From 21-14-0-10-47-8 sp966211795 (GTDB lineage: Bacteria; Bdellovibrionota; Bdellovibrionia; Bdellovibrionales; Bdellovibrionaceae), in assembly GCA_966211795.1 (NCBI GenBank), contig CBIHNW010000021.1:1-64000 (forward strand): a DNA stretch of 64,000 nt, read 5' to 3'. Within the stretch, counting starts at the first letter, position 1. The number at the start of each line of letters is the position of its first letter. Made by a program: the position numbers and the translations under genes. The notes under the pieces are model-generated. The model had not been told where the DNA came from. It did no database searches and saw nothing but the letters and a program-made list of their open reading frames with translations. Positions 56,661-64,000 of the stretch are shown here, piece by piece.

Positions 56661-58064
56661 ATGCGTTTCTCAAGCGTCCTGTTCGTTCTCACTGTCGCGC
56701 TGTTGAATTTTTTTCCGCTGGTCAGTCGTGGTGAAGAGCTCGACCGCTCCTATGGCATTCTCGGTCTTTCCGCGGGTGCGGCCTTCAGCGATGTTCAGGC
56801 CGCGTACCGGAGGCTGGCTTCACAGTATTTGGACCAGCGAACCAATGGCGAACCCGAAATCGCGAAAGAAAAATTTCGCCAAGTGCACGAAGCTTTCCAG
56901 ATGATTCAGTCGGCTGAAGATCCTGAGATCCGTCAGCCCGCGGATCGCAAGGCGGCCGAGGCCATCCGCAAGCTTGGTAAAGCAGTCTCGGTGCCCGAAA
57001 GAATTCAGGCGCTGGACGACATGGCCGAATTCGCCGAGAACATCGTGCTAAATGAAAAGCTGCGCGAACGCGCCGACGAGACCGTTCGTCAGTGGATCGG
57101 CGACGGCATGCATGTGTCACTGTCCGAGCTCAAGGCCTATTACGGATTTCTGGGGCGATTTGATTTTTTGATCTACAATCTGATCGCGTCGGACAAGTTT
57201 TACGAAATTCCCTTTCTTTATAATGGCATCATTTTGGAGGCGCTCGCTAGCCGCCCAGATGTCAGTCTGGAGGATGTCATCCATCTCATCCAGGACAGTG
57301 GTGGCATGGCAACGGATTCTTACGGATTCCGTTACGGAGCCTCTTATAAGTTCAAATCCGATGCGTCTGAAGCCCTTTTCCGCTTCGCTCTTCACAAGGA
57401 TCTTTTGCACTCGTATGAAGATCTGGAAAAATATTTCGTTCGGCTCAAGCCGATTTACAAGGACGGTCAGAAAACCTTGTTCTTTGATATGGACCGATTT
57501 CTGGGGCATTATTTTCAAAATGTCTTGTCCTGGGTCCCACGTCTGAAACCCGGGGATTTTGAGCGCCTGAAATTCATTCTGCCTTATCATCAAAATCTTA
57601 TTTTGCTCGAAGAGGCCCTTCGCCAGCATCTTTTTCATCAGTCTTGGGAAGTGATCTACGCGGTCGAACATGTCCAAAGATTCGAAGAGGGGAACGTCGG
57701 TGACGTGCAGGTGCTGGGCCTGAATCCTTATCTCAATCCCGGCAAACCTTCTGCCGAGCCAGAGGTCGTTCGGGCCAATCAAGAACGCCGACGGCGGGTG
57801 TACAAAGCCGCATTTGCCATGCTGAAAGAGCTCGGTGGGAGCCCCACTGAATTTCGCAAATTGTCGACCTCGTTGGGAATCGGCAGCATCGATCGCAGTC
57901 TGATGAAAATGATGGCGCCCTTTGTGCGGTTTCAATGGCCGGAACGAGACTATCGAACCACCGGACTGTGGGAGCAAAAACCGATCACTCCCGAACATGG
58001 GTCCCTGGGGTTTAACCCTTCCTTTTTTCAACGAACGACCTGTCAAAAAATTTATCGGCATTGA
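56661..58064 (+). CDS. Exported protein with J-like domain lacking HPD
   Basis: 467 residues. Signal peptide VLFVLTVALLNFFPLVSRG. Residues of about 28-85 (RSYGILGLSAGAAFSDVQAAYRRLASQYLDQ...EKFRQVHEAFQMI) have the helix pattern and YxxLGLxxxAxxxDVxxAYRRLA signature of a J-domain, but HPD is replaced by QYLDQ. It therefore cannot stimulate an Hsp70 in the normal way and, being exported, would not meet cytosolic DnaK. The remaining 380 residues are helical with repeated Asp/Leu/Phe and KFxFALHKDLLHSYEDLEKYF-type stretches. It lies downstream of the four-repeat protein gene and may be its partner, which is inference. Confidence 0.65.
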   Translation: MRFSSVLFVLTVALLNFFPLVSRGEELDRSYGILGLSAGAAFSDVQAAYRRLASQYLDQRTNGEPEIAKEKFRQVHEAFQMIQSAEDPEIRQPADRKAAEAIRKLGKAVSVPERIQALDDMAEFAENIVLNEKLRERADETVRQWIGDGMHVSLSELKAYYGFLGRFDFLIYNLIASDKFYEIPFLYNGIILEALASRPDVSLEDVIHLIQDSGGMATDSYGFRYGASYKFKSDASEALFRFALHKDLLHSYEDLEKYFVRLKPIYKDGQKTLFFDMDRFLGHYFQNVLSWVPRLKPGDFERLKFILPYHQNLILLEEALRQHLFHQSWEVIYAVEHVQRFEEGNVGDVQVLGLNPYLNPGKPSAEPEVVRANQERRRRVYKAAFAMLKELGGSPTEFRKLSTSLGIGSIDRSLMKMMAPFVRFQWPERDYRTTGLWEQKPITPEHGSLGFNPSFFQRTTCQKIYRH

Positions 58065-58200
58065 TCGGCCCCATTTTGGAATTAGGGAAACTGCAGTTCT
58101 CGAACGACGGAATAAATACGCCCATCAACCGAAATAACCGAATCTTGACACAAAATCTGTTGCGAATTTGGTAGGTCTGCGGCTCTGCAAGGAGCCCTTT

Positions 58201-58500
58201 ATGAAGCAAATTCTTCTTTCGATCCTAGCCCTGATTTCTCTGAAAGCCGCAGCCTGCAAGACGCCCGAGGCCCAATTCATCGGTCACATCAAAAATTACA
58301 CCGAGACCCAAAGAAGCGAAAGCATCGTCGAGTGCAGCTTCGAAATCCAGTTTTCGTCTTACCAGGCCAGCGAGGTTTGCCCTTTGGACGCGGTCGAAGT
58401 GGTGAGCTACCAGTTTCCCGATCCGACGTGTTCTTTGAAAGACAAAGACGCAGTTTCCGGCGTGTTGGCTCGTCGCGGTTCTTTCATCGTCATTCAGTAA
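58201..58500 (+). CDS. Small exported protein, unknown function
   Basis: 99 residues; AAGGAG eight bases before the ATG at 58201. Signal peptide MKQILLSILALISLKAAA-C. The mature part contains four Cys (ACKTP, VECSFE, EVCPLD, PTCSL) and alternates strands (FIGHIKNYTETQ, SIVECSFEIQF, VEVVSYQFPD, GSFIVI), a compact beta fold with probable two disulfides. Cys at the cleavage site could make it a lipoprotein (KAAAC). A stem-loop separates it from the convergent DUF2330 gene. Confidence 0.7.
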   Translation: MKQILLSILALISLKAAACKTPEAQFIGHIKNYTETQRSESIVECSFEIQFSSYQASEVCPLDAVEVVSYQFPDPTCSLKDKDAVSGVLARRGSFIVIQ

Positions 58501-58505
58501 AAATT

Positions 58506-58550
58506 TCAGTGCGCGGGACAGCCAATAGCGATCTCTTCTTCCGCGCCTGA
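58506..58550. terminator. Stem-loop between convergent genes (possible bidirectional terminator)
   Basis: TCAG(T)GCGCGG (58506-58516) pairs with CCGCGC-CTGA (58541-58550), ten pairs with one bulged T, around a 24-base loop, between the stops at 58500 and 58554. No long T-run is present on either strand. Confidence 0.35.
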
Positions 58551-58553
58551 GAC

Positions 58554-59438
58554 CTATCGCAAATCCACCAAACGGAACGAAGGGTCTTGCTTGAGACTCT
58601 TCGTCTGTTTTTCTTTCGAGTTGATTCCCTCTCCCACGTAACGGGTCACAAACCCTTCTTGCTTGCCGATCAAGGCATCAATGAAAGGGAAGTGTCCTTG
58701 TTTTCCCGAGTAAGCGTGAGAGGCGTCCAGTTTCAGGAACTGTTTTGCGAGATCGTTCTGCAATTCTTTTTTGCTGAAAACGAAAAGATCCAAATCAAAG
58801 CGTCGATAGTCATGCGTGAATTTCAAAGGAAAAGACAGATCGCCCGCCCGGTAGACCACATGCAGTGGCTTGGACCGAAGCTCGCCGGCCAGCGGTTTGT
58901 TCATCTTCATGCAGATCGCTAAAAAGGTGGCGCCCTTTTTCAGATAATACTTTTGATTTTCATAAGGCATCGGATTGAATTTGTTCGCCTGCAACCAGGC
59001 ATTGAATTCTTGAGCGCTGCCATCCTTCAGAATCTCAATCGGCTGAATCTGGTAATGGTCGGTGACCACCAGGTCGTGAACTTTGATGGCGGACACGGCT
59101 TGAGCTGCACCATCCATCGATGCCGAGTCCATGCCTTTCGTCATTCGGCTCGAAGGGACGATCGAATTCAATTCTTCAAACACGGGCCCATCGAGCTCTT
59201 CATATTTTGAAGGCAGAGTCGGAAATGGCAAAACCCAGGCGATTTCTGACGGAAATTTCGTCGCCGTAAGCGAGGTCTCGATCACCAGGTGCGCATTCGT
59301 GCCGTCATGAAAGAGAAGGGCTTTGCGCCGACCCTCTGTCAGTTCACCGGAAAAACTGGAGGGAAAGTGAATGCAAGCGGAAGAAAGTTCGGACGTCAAA
59401 ACACAGGCGGCGAGCGCCAAGACAAAAATTTTTTTCAT
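58554..59438 (-). CDS. DUF2330-like exported protein
   Basis: 294 residues. Signal peptide MKKIFVLALAACVLTSELSS with Cys22 close to the cleavage site. The start of the mature part (ACIHFPSSF...GRRKALLFHDGTNAHLVIETSLTATKFPSEIAWVLPFPTLPS) matches the conserved front of DUF2330 proteins (Cys near the N-terminus, then a EIAWVLPxP block). The rest has FKFTHDYRRFDLDLFVFSKKEL and typical beta-strand spacing. Members are widespread in Gram-negative bacteria and have no known function. It is divergent from the FrnE-like gene (130 bases). Confidence 0.7.
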   Translation of the reverse strand: MKKIFVLALAACVLTSELSSACIHFPSSFSGELTEGRRKALLFHDGTNAHLVIETSLTATKFPSEIAWVLPFPTLPSKYEELDGPVFEELNSIVPSSRMTKGMDSASMDGAAQAVSAIKVHDLVVTDHYQIQPIEILKDGSAQEFNAWLQANKFNPMPYENQKYYLKKGATFLAICMKMNKPLAGELRSKPLHVVYRAGDLSFPLKFTHDYRRFDLDLFVFSKKELQNDLAKQFLKLDASHAYSGKQGHFPFIDALIGKQEGFVTRYVGEGINSKEKQTKSLKQDPSFRLVDLR

Positions 59439-59568
59439 TCCTTATTCACCCACACTCCCGGCCCCTTCGGAAGGCATGATTCTCTGCATCCCACCCCAAC
59501 CGTTTCGAAAAAAATATGATAGCCTGTGGGTGCTGAAGAAACACGGCTTTCGGCTGCCGGGAGGATTT

Positions 59569-60204
59569 ATGATTGAAGTTGAAATATGGTCGGACTTTGC
59601 CTGTCCATTTTGTTACATCGGGAAGCGACATTTCGAGCTGGCCATGGAGCAGTTTGAAAAAAAAGGTCAAGTCCGCATCACCTATCGAAGTTTCGAATTG
59701 GATCCACAGGCGCAAAAAAGCCGCACCGAAAATATCTCTCAGGTGCTGGCAAAAAAATACGGTCAGTCCCTCGATTGGGCGAAAAAAGCCAACGAGCGAG
59801 TGGTGCAAATGGGCCAGGGCTGTGGTTTGGACTTTCAGATGGACAAGATCATTCCGTCGAACTCTTTCGATGCGCATCGCCTGAATCATTTGGCGCAAAC
59901 CAAAGGTTTGCAAGCCGCGTATCAAGATTCGCTCTTCAAAGGCTACTTCACTGAAGGAAAAGACGTTGCCAAACCCGATGACCTTGTCAGCATGGGCAAG
60001 CGCGCTGGCCTGGCCGAGAACGAGATGCGAGGCATTTTAGGTTCCGAAAAATATGCCGCCGACGTCCGCCAAGACGAATCCCAAGCACAGCAGTACGGCA
60101 TCTCAGGAGTGCCATTTTTCTTATTCAATAAGGAATACGGGGTCTCGGGCGCTCAGCCCGTCGAAGCTTTTTTGCAAGCCTTGCGAGAACTTTCAAACGG
60201 GTGA
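59569..60204 (+). CDS. DsbA-family (FrnE-like) dithiol oxidoreductase
   Basis: 211 residues, no signal peptide, so cytosolic. GGGAGG before the ATG at 59569 rules out the longer in-frame start upstream. The thioredoxin-fold active site is CPFC (Cys12, Cys15) in WSDFACPFCYIGKRHFE, typical of FrnE. The helical insertion follows (about 60-150), and GISGVPFFLFN supplies the cis-Pro loop (about residue 180). FrnE-like proteins reduce or isomerise disulfides in the cytosol and are linked to oxidative and heavy-metal stress in Deinococcus. Convergent with the YCII-like gene. Confidence 0.85.
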   Translation: MIEVEIWSDFACPFCYIGKRHFELAMEQFEKKGQVRITYRSFELDPQAQKSRTENISQVLAKKYGQSLDWAKKANERVVQMGQGCGLDFQMDKIIPSNSFDAHRLNHLAQTKGLQAAYQDSLFKGYFTEGKDVAKPDDLVSMGKRAGLAENEMRGILGSEKYAADVRQDESQAQQYGISGVPFFLFNKEYGVSGAQPVEAFLQALRELSNG

Positions 60205-60221
60205 TGAGCTTGAATGTTCTG

Positions 60222-60572
60222 CTAGCGATTTGGAATCGGTAGACATTCCATGATTTCGACGCCATCTCCTGGAAAAATCGTAAAGTGGGGATGATTTAAA
60301 AATATTTTCGCTGCGTCTTCGTGCGACTCGGCTTGCACAATTGCGTAAGCCGCCATCTGATTGCGGATGTCGCTGATGCCTTTCGCATCGACCTTCTTCG
60401 TTTTTCCCAAGGGAGCGCCCGTATCGACGAGTGAACGAGAATTTTTTTCGAGCCACTGTCCCCACGCCTGCATTCCTTTTTTTTCTTTTTGCTGTCGATT
60501 GGCTGCATTGATCTGCATCCATTTCTCCATGCCTTCCGGCGTTCCGGTGTAAACGGCTAAAAACTTTTTCAT
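60222..60572 (-). CDS. YCII-related domain protein
   Basis: 116 residues; AAGGAG lies about eight bases before the ATG. The protein begins MKKFLAVYTGTPEGMEKW, has the conserved QAWGQWLEKNSRSLVDTGAPLG stretch and the IVQAESHEDAAKIFLNHPHF segment that matches the ferredoxin-like YCII fold (DGRP-type members). Some YCII proteins bind small molecules or act in sigma-factor systems, but no sigma-factor gene is near. Cytosolic. Confidence 0.7.
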   Translation of the reverse strand: MKKFLAVYTGTPEGMEKWMQINAANRQQKEKKGMQAWGQWLEKNSRSLVDTGAPLGKTKKVDAKGISDIRNQMAAYAIVQAESHEDAAKIFLNHPHFTIFPGDGVEIMECLPIPNR

Positions 60573-60687
60573 TTTTTTCTCCTTCGCGAAGCATGATTCT
60601 TGAGTGGATGCAGGTCACCCACTGAATTCGTTAGAGTCTGATGCTAATCAGAAGCGTGAAGGGATGCATTACTCGCTGCGCAGTTAT

Positions 60688-62001
60688 TTAGTGTTCTAAG
60701 ACCGGCTTAACGAAAACGCCCTTGACGTATTCGTCAGGAATCGAGTCCTTGAAGACTCTTTCACCCAATAACGGCTCACCACGAGGAAGCTGGTTAAAAA
60801 CATCTTTCGGAATGTCGTACACCAGGACTGTTGGCGAGGGGACATTCATGGCCGTATCGAAATCGGTGGTCACGGAAATTCCATCCGGGTTATTTTCACC
60901 GAACGCGTGATCATGTCCTTCGCTATCGGAAAGAAAAGATTCATCACCGCGGGGCGCTTGGTGATCCGGGTTTTTGGCGGCCAGATCGCGCTGACGTGGG
61001 GAAAGCTGGGTGACCTTGGGTTTTCCGGTCGAGCGGTAGATCCGAACAAAACCCTTCTCGACAGGTGGAAAATCCTTTTTCGTTTTGAAAATCAATCTAG
61101 TGCCAATGTGTTCAGGCGAAGGAAAAATGGGTCCCTTTGGATTTTCGACGATGGCCGGCGTCAGTTCATCGGCCGGCTCTCTGAATATCCGGGTGAGATT
61201 TCCGGACAGCATGGTCGCCCCGGCAGCGCTAAGGTAAATTTCAGACAGTAAGGCGCAACTGGCTTTGACGTTCTCGGCGATCGAATAACAAGGGTTGGTC
61301 AATGGTTTGAAGTGCCGGCGATGGCCAGGATCAAACTGCAGGGCCTGGATCTCGGCGTCCGTTAACTTCAGTTCCGCATTGCTCAGGGTGTTTCGGTGGC
61401 GGCGCGTGGCTTCTTGCTGACGACGGTCTTCAAGTTTGCTGAGAATGACTTCTTGGCGCATCTGTGCGTATTGCTGAAGGTCACTGCAGTCCATTCGCGA
61501 TAATGTTTCATCGGTCAGCCCATCTGGACGAAATGTGCCGAGATAAGCTTTTTTTGCGTTCAGATTTTCATAGCATTTTTCAAACATTCGGGGCTGATTG
61601 GGAGCATCGACCGCTATTCGAAAAAGCTTCAATGGCAAAAGCGCCATTTGCTTAGCGGCGTTCACGAGAACACCGCCGATCGATTCACCGCAAGAATAGA
61701 GGCGCGAAGAGGTTCCGCTCGCGATGCTGTCGCAGATCTCGTCGGCATCTTGGCAAGAAAAAAACTTTTTCTTGTTTTCGGGGGACGAACGTTGTTGCTG
61801 ATCCTCGCAATGATATTCTGCTCTTCGTTGCTCGCAGCTTTGCTTGATCATCTGTTGCAGCGGATTCGGCGCGTGGCAGGCCCAGCCGGACGAATTTTCG
61901 ATGCAATTCTTTCTTAAATTTTCGTAAGCCAAGGCCGAGGCATCCGCCCAAACGAAACAAGGTGCCATCGTGCTCAGCCAAAGAAAAAAAATCTTGATCA
62001 T
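60688..62001 (-). CDS. Exported protein with ADP-ribosyltransferase-like C-terminal domain
   Basis: 437 residues from the ATG at 62001 (a GTG at 62040 adds 13). Signal peptide IKIFFLWLSTMAPCFVWA. The N-terminal 110 residues are Cys-rich (CIENSSGWACHAP, SCEQRRAEYHCED, FSCQDADEICDS), followed by a charged helical region (about 160-260). The C-terminal 120 residues carry an R-S-E type ART pattern: Arg323 in VRIYRSTG, GISVTTD with Ser376/Thr378, and LLGERVFKDSIPDEYVKGVFV with Glu414. The final strand (DSIPxEYVxGV) is highly typical of bacterial ART toxins. I infer a secreted or periplasmic toxin or effector. It is last in a three-gene minus cluster with two other exported proteins; no immunity gene is obvious. 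Confidence 0.7.
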   Translation of the reverse strand: MIKIFFLWLSTMAPCFVWADASALAYENLRKNCIENSSGWACHAPNPLQQMIKQSCEQRRAEYHCEDQQQRSSPENKKKFFSCQDADEICDSIASGTSSRLYSCGESIGGVLVNAAKQMALLPLKLFRIAVDAPNQPRMFEKCYENLNAKKAYLGTFRPDGLTDETLSRMDCSDLQQYAQMRQEVILSKLEDRRQQEATRRHRNTLSNAELKLTDAEIQALQFDPGHRRHFKPLTNPCYSIAENVKASCALLSEIYLSAAGATMLSGNLTRIFREPADELTPAIVENPKGPIFPSPEHIGTRLIFKTKKDFPPVEKGFVRIYRSTGKPKVTQLSPRQRDLAAKNPDHQAPRGDESFLSDSEGHDHAFGENNPDGISVTTDFDTAMNVPSPTVLVYDIPKDVFNQLPRGEPLLGERVFKDSIPDEYVKGVFVKPVLEH

Positions 62002-62106
62002 CAATAGTTTGAAATCGGTTTTTCTTGAAAAATACTTCACAGAATCACGGCCCTTGGTCCGGTGCTTCTGTTCAATTCTCGACTTTCGAAATGGAGTTTG
62101 GGGACC

Positions 62107-62520
62107 TTAATGTCCCGAGGACATATCGAAAAGATCCCGGGCGCGCATCAGGATTTCTTCGCGCGACAAGTGTTGGCCGGTGATTTCATCATGCAGCTGG
62201 CGCCGCTGTTCACGGCTTAGGTGAAGATCATTCACGATGCTCGAGACCTGCTCGTTCTCTCGGTGAAGGGCGTCCGCACTTTTGAAATGCTCCGATCCGG
62301 ATTTTCGACTGCGGCGCATTTCGCCCAGAATTTCTTCGGCCTCGTCTTCCGTGCAAGCGCCTCGTTTGCACTTTTTCTTGACCAAGCCCTGCATTCTGGA
62401 ATCACCCAGATACTCGGAATCCGACAGATCGCGAAAGGCTTGGCAGCCTCGTCCCGCAAGGGCCGGAAAGCTCAAGCTCACGGTCACACTGATGGCAAGG
62501 CCCAGCATCAACGCGCGCAT
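62107..62520 (-). CDS. Small exported helical protein in the ART-like cluster
   Basis: 137 residues from the ATG at 62520, which lies 13 bases inside the end of the upstream gene, so translation is probably coupled. Signal peptide LMLGLAISVTVSLSFPALAG. The mature part has three Cys (GCQAF, KKCKRGAC) and two similar charged repeats containing LSREQRRQLHDEITG and LSREEILMRARDLF, both resembling Spy/CpxP- or EF-hand-like helix pairs. The upstream product ends with a related LSPEQMKALEKF. Its role could be partner or chaperone of the ART-like protein, which is unproven. Confidence 0.65.
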   Translation of the reverse strand: MRALMLGLAISVTVSLSFPALAGRGCQAFRDLSDSEYLGDSRMQGLVKKKCKRGACTEDEAEEILGEMRRSRKSGSEHFKSADALHRENEQVSSIVNDLHLSREQRRQLHDEITGQHLSREEILMRARDLFDMSSGH

Positions 62521-63620
62521 TGGGCGGCTCCCATGGCGAGATTCGAATGTCCTGCATCCGAAAACTTTTCCAAAGCCTTCATTTGCTCGGGCGAAAGATC
62601 GCCGCGAATCAATTTCTTTAAAAAAGCCTGAGTGAGAGCCCGATTTTCTCCGAGCCCCGCGGCTTTGGATAAATAGCTCAGAAATTTTTGTACGCTGGCC
62701 AAACGCTTGGCATAATTCGCGATGGACAAAAGCAATTTGGCCGAGCCAAGACCGCCGGCCACCATCAGGATCACGTCCGGCGCGACCTCGCCGATAAATG
62801 TGCAAACCAGATCGCTGGTCATGACGCCGGACAGTTGGGCCGACGCATCGATGGCTTTCGAGATCTCAGTTTTGATATTGGCCGCGAATTTGACGATGTT
62901 CTGAAATCGCTCGACGACCGAATTCCAAGCTTGTCGGGGATCCGTTGTCAGCTCTTCGAAGAACTCGGGAATGCCGGCTATTTTTCGCAAGCTGCTGTTT
63001 TTCAGACTGTCCCATGCTTCGGTGATGCAAGAGCCTTCTTGTTGAGTCGCACCCTGATCATTCAGGGCCGAAGCCATTCCCTCAAAAGTCGTCTTCAATG
63101 CCCGGCGGGGCAGGCAGACCGCGGCTTTTGCGGTTGGCAGTAAAAACTTTTGCAGAACCGCGCCTTTGCTTTCGGTGGTCGCCGGTAGACTTGCCAAGGA
63201 CTCTTGCAGCTGGGCAATCAGACCTTTTGTCGTTGCTAGATCCAGACCGTGAAAGAAGACGGCGACGGACCATTTCCGATGAACTGAAAAATGATAGAGA
63301 AAGCCTTTTGGATGAGACAGAAGTTGGTTTTCATATTTCGATTGCTCTGGTTTTAAACCCATCTTGATAAAAACTGTTTTTCCGAATCCAGGGCCTGCAA
63401 AAACCTGATCCATGCCATCGCCGGAAACTTCAGCGGCCCCGACCGGAATGAGCGGAGTCAATTCGTTCGCAATCATGGTTTGATTGAGAGCTTTGAAAAT
63501 ATCTTGAACGGGAAGGCCCGACTGAAGTCTGGGTTCGTAGCGAAAGTCCGACGGCCATCCACCAGCAAATGCATTCCACCCAACGAACAGCCACAACAGA
63601 CTGTATTTCAACATCATCAT
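62508..63620 (-). CDS. Exported protein heading the ART-like cluster
   Basis: 370 residues from the first of three consecutive ATGs (63620, 63617, 63614). Signal peptide MMMLKYSLLWLFVGWNAFAG. It contains QVFAGPGFGKTVFI, a Gly-rich loop resembling but not matching a P-loop, then a helical region with several Cys (KAAVCLPRRALK, GSCITEA, SDLVCTF). The hydrophobic stretch APDVILMVAGGLGSAKLLLSIA (about 310-330) could insert in a membrane. The C-terminus is LSPEQMKALEKF, similar to the next product. I recognise no family. Its neighbours suggest a role in delivering, folding or neutralising the ART-like protein. Confidence 0.65.
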   Translation of the reverse strand: MMMLKYSLLWLFVGWNAFAGGWPSDFRYEPRLQSGLPVQDIFKALNQTMIANELTPLIPVGAAEVSGDGMDQVFAGPGFGKTVFIKMGLKPEQSKYENQLLSHPKGFLYHFSVHRKWSVAVFFHGLDLATTKGLIAQLQESLASLPATTESKGAVLQKFLLPTAKAAVCLPRRALKTTFEGMASALNDQGATQQEGSCITEAWDSLKNSSLRKIAGIPEFFEELTTDPRQAWNSVVERFQNIVKFAANIKTEISKAIDASAQLSGVMTSDLVCTFIGEVAPDVILMVAGGLGSAKLLLSIANYAKRLASVQKFLSYLSKAAGLGENRALTQAFLKKLIRGDLSPEQMKALEKFSDAGHSNLAMGAAQCAR

Positions 63621-63857
63621 CGCTTGTTTATCGTGAAAATTTCCAAAAATATTGAGGGCTCTGCGGCGATCGTTGGATGACATCAACGGGATATTCCTGC
63701 GAAGTGGCAAAGACCGATTCAAATAGATTCAGGACTTTGGGCGGGTCGCTTTCGAAACACCGAGTCGGATGTTTTCTGTTGAGGGTCTCCAGGTTGGTGA
63801 TCGAGAATGATTTCGATTTGAAGATGGATCGCCCTCACCAACAAGGAACCGCACAAT

Positions 63858-64000
63858 ATGAAATACAATTTATTAGGTCAAACGGGTCTGTATGTTTCTG
63901 AAATGTGCCTGGGCACGATGACTTTTGGTGGCAGCAAAGGCATTTGGGGAAATATCGGAAACCTACAGATCGATGCGGTCTCGCAATTGGTGAAGCGAGC
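63858..64000 (+). CDS. Aldo/keto reductase, 3' truncated by window edge
   Basis: Only the first 47 residues are present, beginning MKYNLLGQTGLYVSEMCLGTMTFGG, the standard N-terminus of aldo/keto reductases of the AKR11/YakC type (LGxTGLxVSxxxLGTMTFGG). AAGGA lies 10 bases before the ATG at 63858. The enzyme would reduce aldehydes or ketones with NADPH; the catalytic Asp-Tyr-Lys-His set lies outside the window. Divergent from the ART-like cluster. Confidence 0.85.
   Translation, partial: MKYNLLGQTGLYVSEMCLGTMTFGGSKGIWGNIGNLQIDAVSQLVKR

Noticed and set aside
57117..58061. 314-residue open frame on the minus strand
   Set aside because: Antisense to the exported J-like protein gene, which has a signal peptide and domain homology. 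The antisense translation has neither.
1..64000. tRNA or rRNA genes
   Set aside because: I saw no stretch with tRNA-like arms or conserved rRNA segments; a covariance-model search would be needed to exclude small RNAs.

Overview
The window most resembles a chromosome segment of a Bdellovibrio-like predatory bacterium (Bdellovibrionota). The evidence is a TIGR02147-type regulator next to paired secreted proteins, a minor-pilin operon, an extreme density of signal peptides and lipoproteins (over half of the genes), very large repeat-built surface proteins, and a recurring lineage-style lipobox (FQNC/YTNC). This is inference from gene content; there is no rRNA, tRNA or other phylogenetic marker here. 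I see no intact prophage, CRISPR array or insertion sequence. The only mobile-element trace is a frameshifted REP-associated (Y1/HUH) transposase relic at 33.5-34.3 kb.

Layout. 0-3.3 kb: tail of a GQDK-repeat protein with a strong terminator, a lipoprotein, a Lys/Ala-rich basic protein, an outer-membrane beta-barrel and a Cys-repeat secreted protein. 3.5-5.8 kb: an ABC-F ATPase with a degenerate second ATPase domain, convergent with a SWIM zinc-finger/J-domain fusion. 5.9-9.3 kb (minus): three genes with 4-base start/stop overlaps encoding pseudopilin-like proteins. 9.6-21.7 kb: a surface-protein block with a heparinase/alginate-lyase-like lipoprotein, a tail-fibre-like protein, a 12-module NHL propeller protein, a small lipoprotein, and a Calx-beta/ELWxxDGT repeat lipoprotein on the opposite strand. 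21.8-27.7 kb: a divergent regulator/PspA pair sharing two copies of a TTACATTGTAA palindrome, followed by a membrane protein, an MFS-acyltransferase fusion and a secreted protein. 27.8-31.5 kb: TonB-like and Acg/nitroreductase-like genes divergent from a TPR/winged-helix regulator.

31.6-39.2 kb: beta-helix lipoprotein, transposase relic, several small secreted Cys-rich proteins, a LysR regulator, an M23 peptidase and a cupin. 39.4-43.5 kb (minus): TIGR02147 regulator, two paralogous secreted proteins (4-base overlap) and an orphan LanC-like cyclase. 43.7-46.0 kb: FUSC transporter with a SnoaL-like protein, divergent from a dienelactone hydrolase. 46.1-58.5 kb: exported proteins including a beta-rich surface protein, a second candidate polysaccharide-active lipoprotein, a 1143-residue four-repeat coiled-coil protein and an exported J-like protein lacking HPD. 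58.5-60.6 kb: DUF2330, FrnE/DsbA-like and YCII-like genes. 60.7-63.6 kb (minus): three exported proteins, the last with an ADP-ribosyltransferase-like C-terminus. The window ends inside an aldo/keto reductase gene.

The genes most likely to act together are the PspA-like/membrane/MFS-PlsC operon (envelope stress and lysophospholipid repair), the minor-pilin operon (pilus tip/priming), the TIGR02147 cluster, and the exported ART-like cluster. The last is the best candidate for an undescribed effector system.
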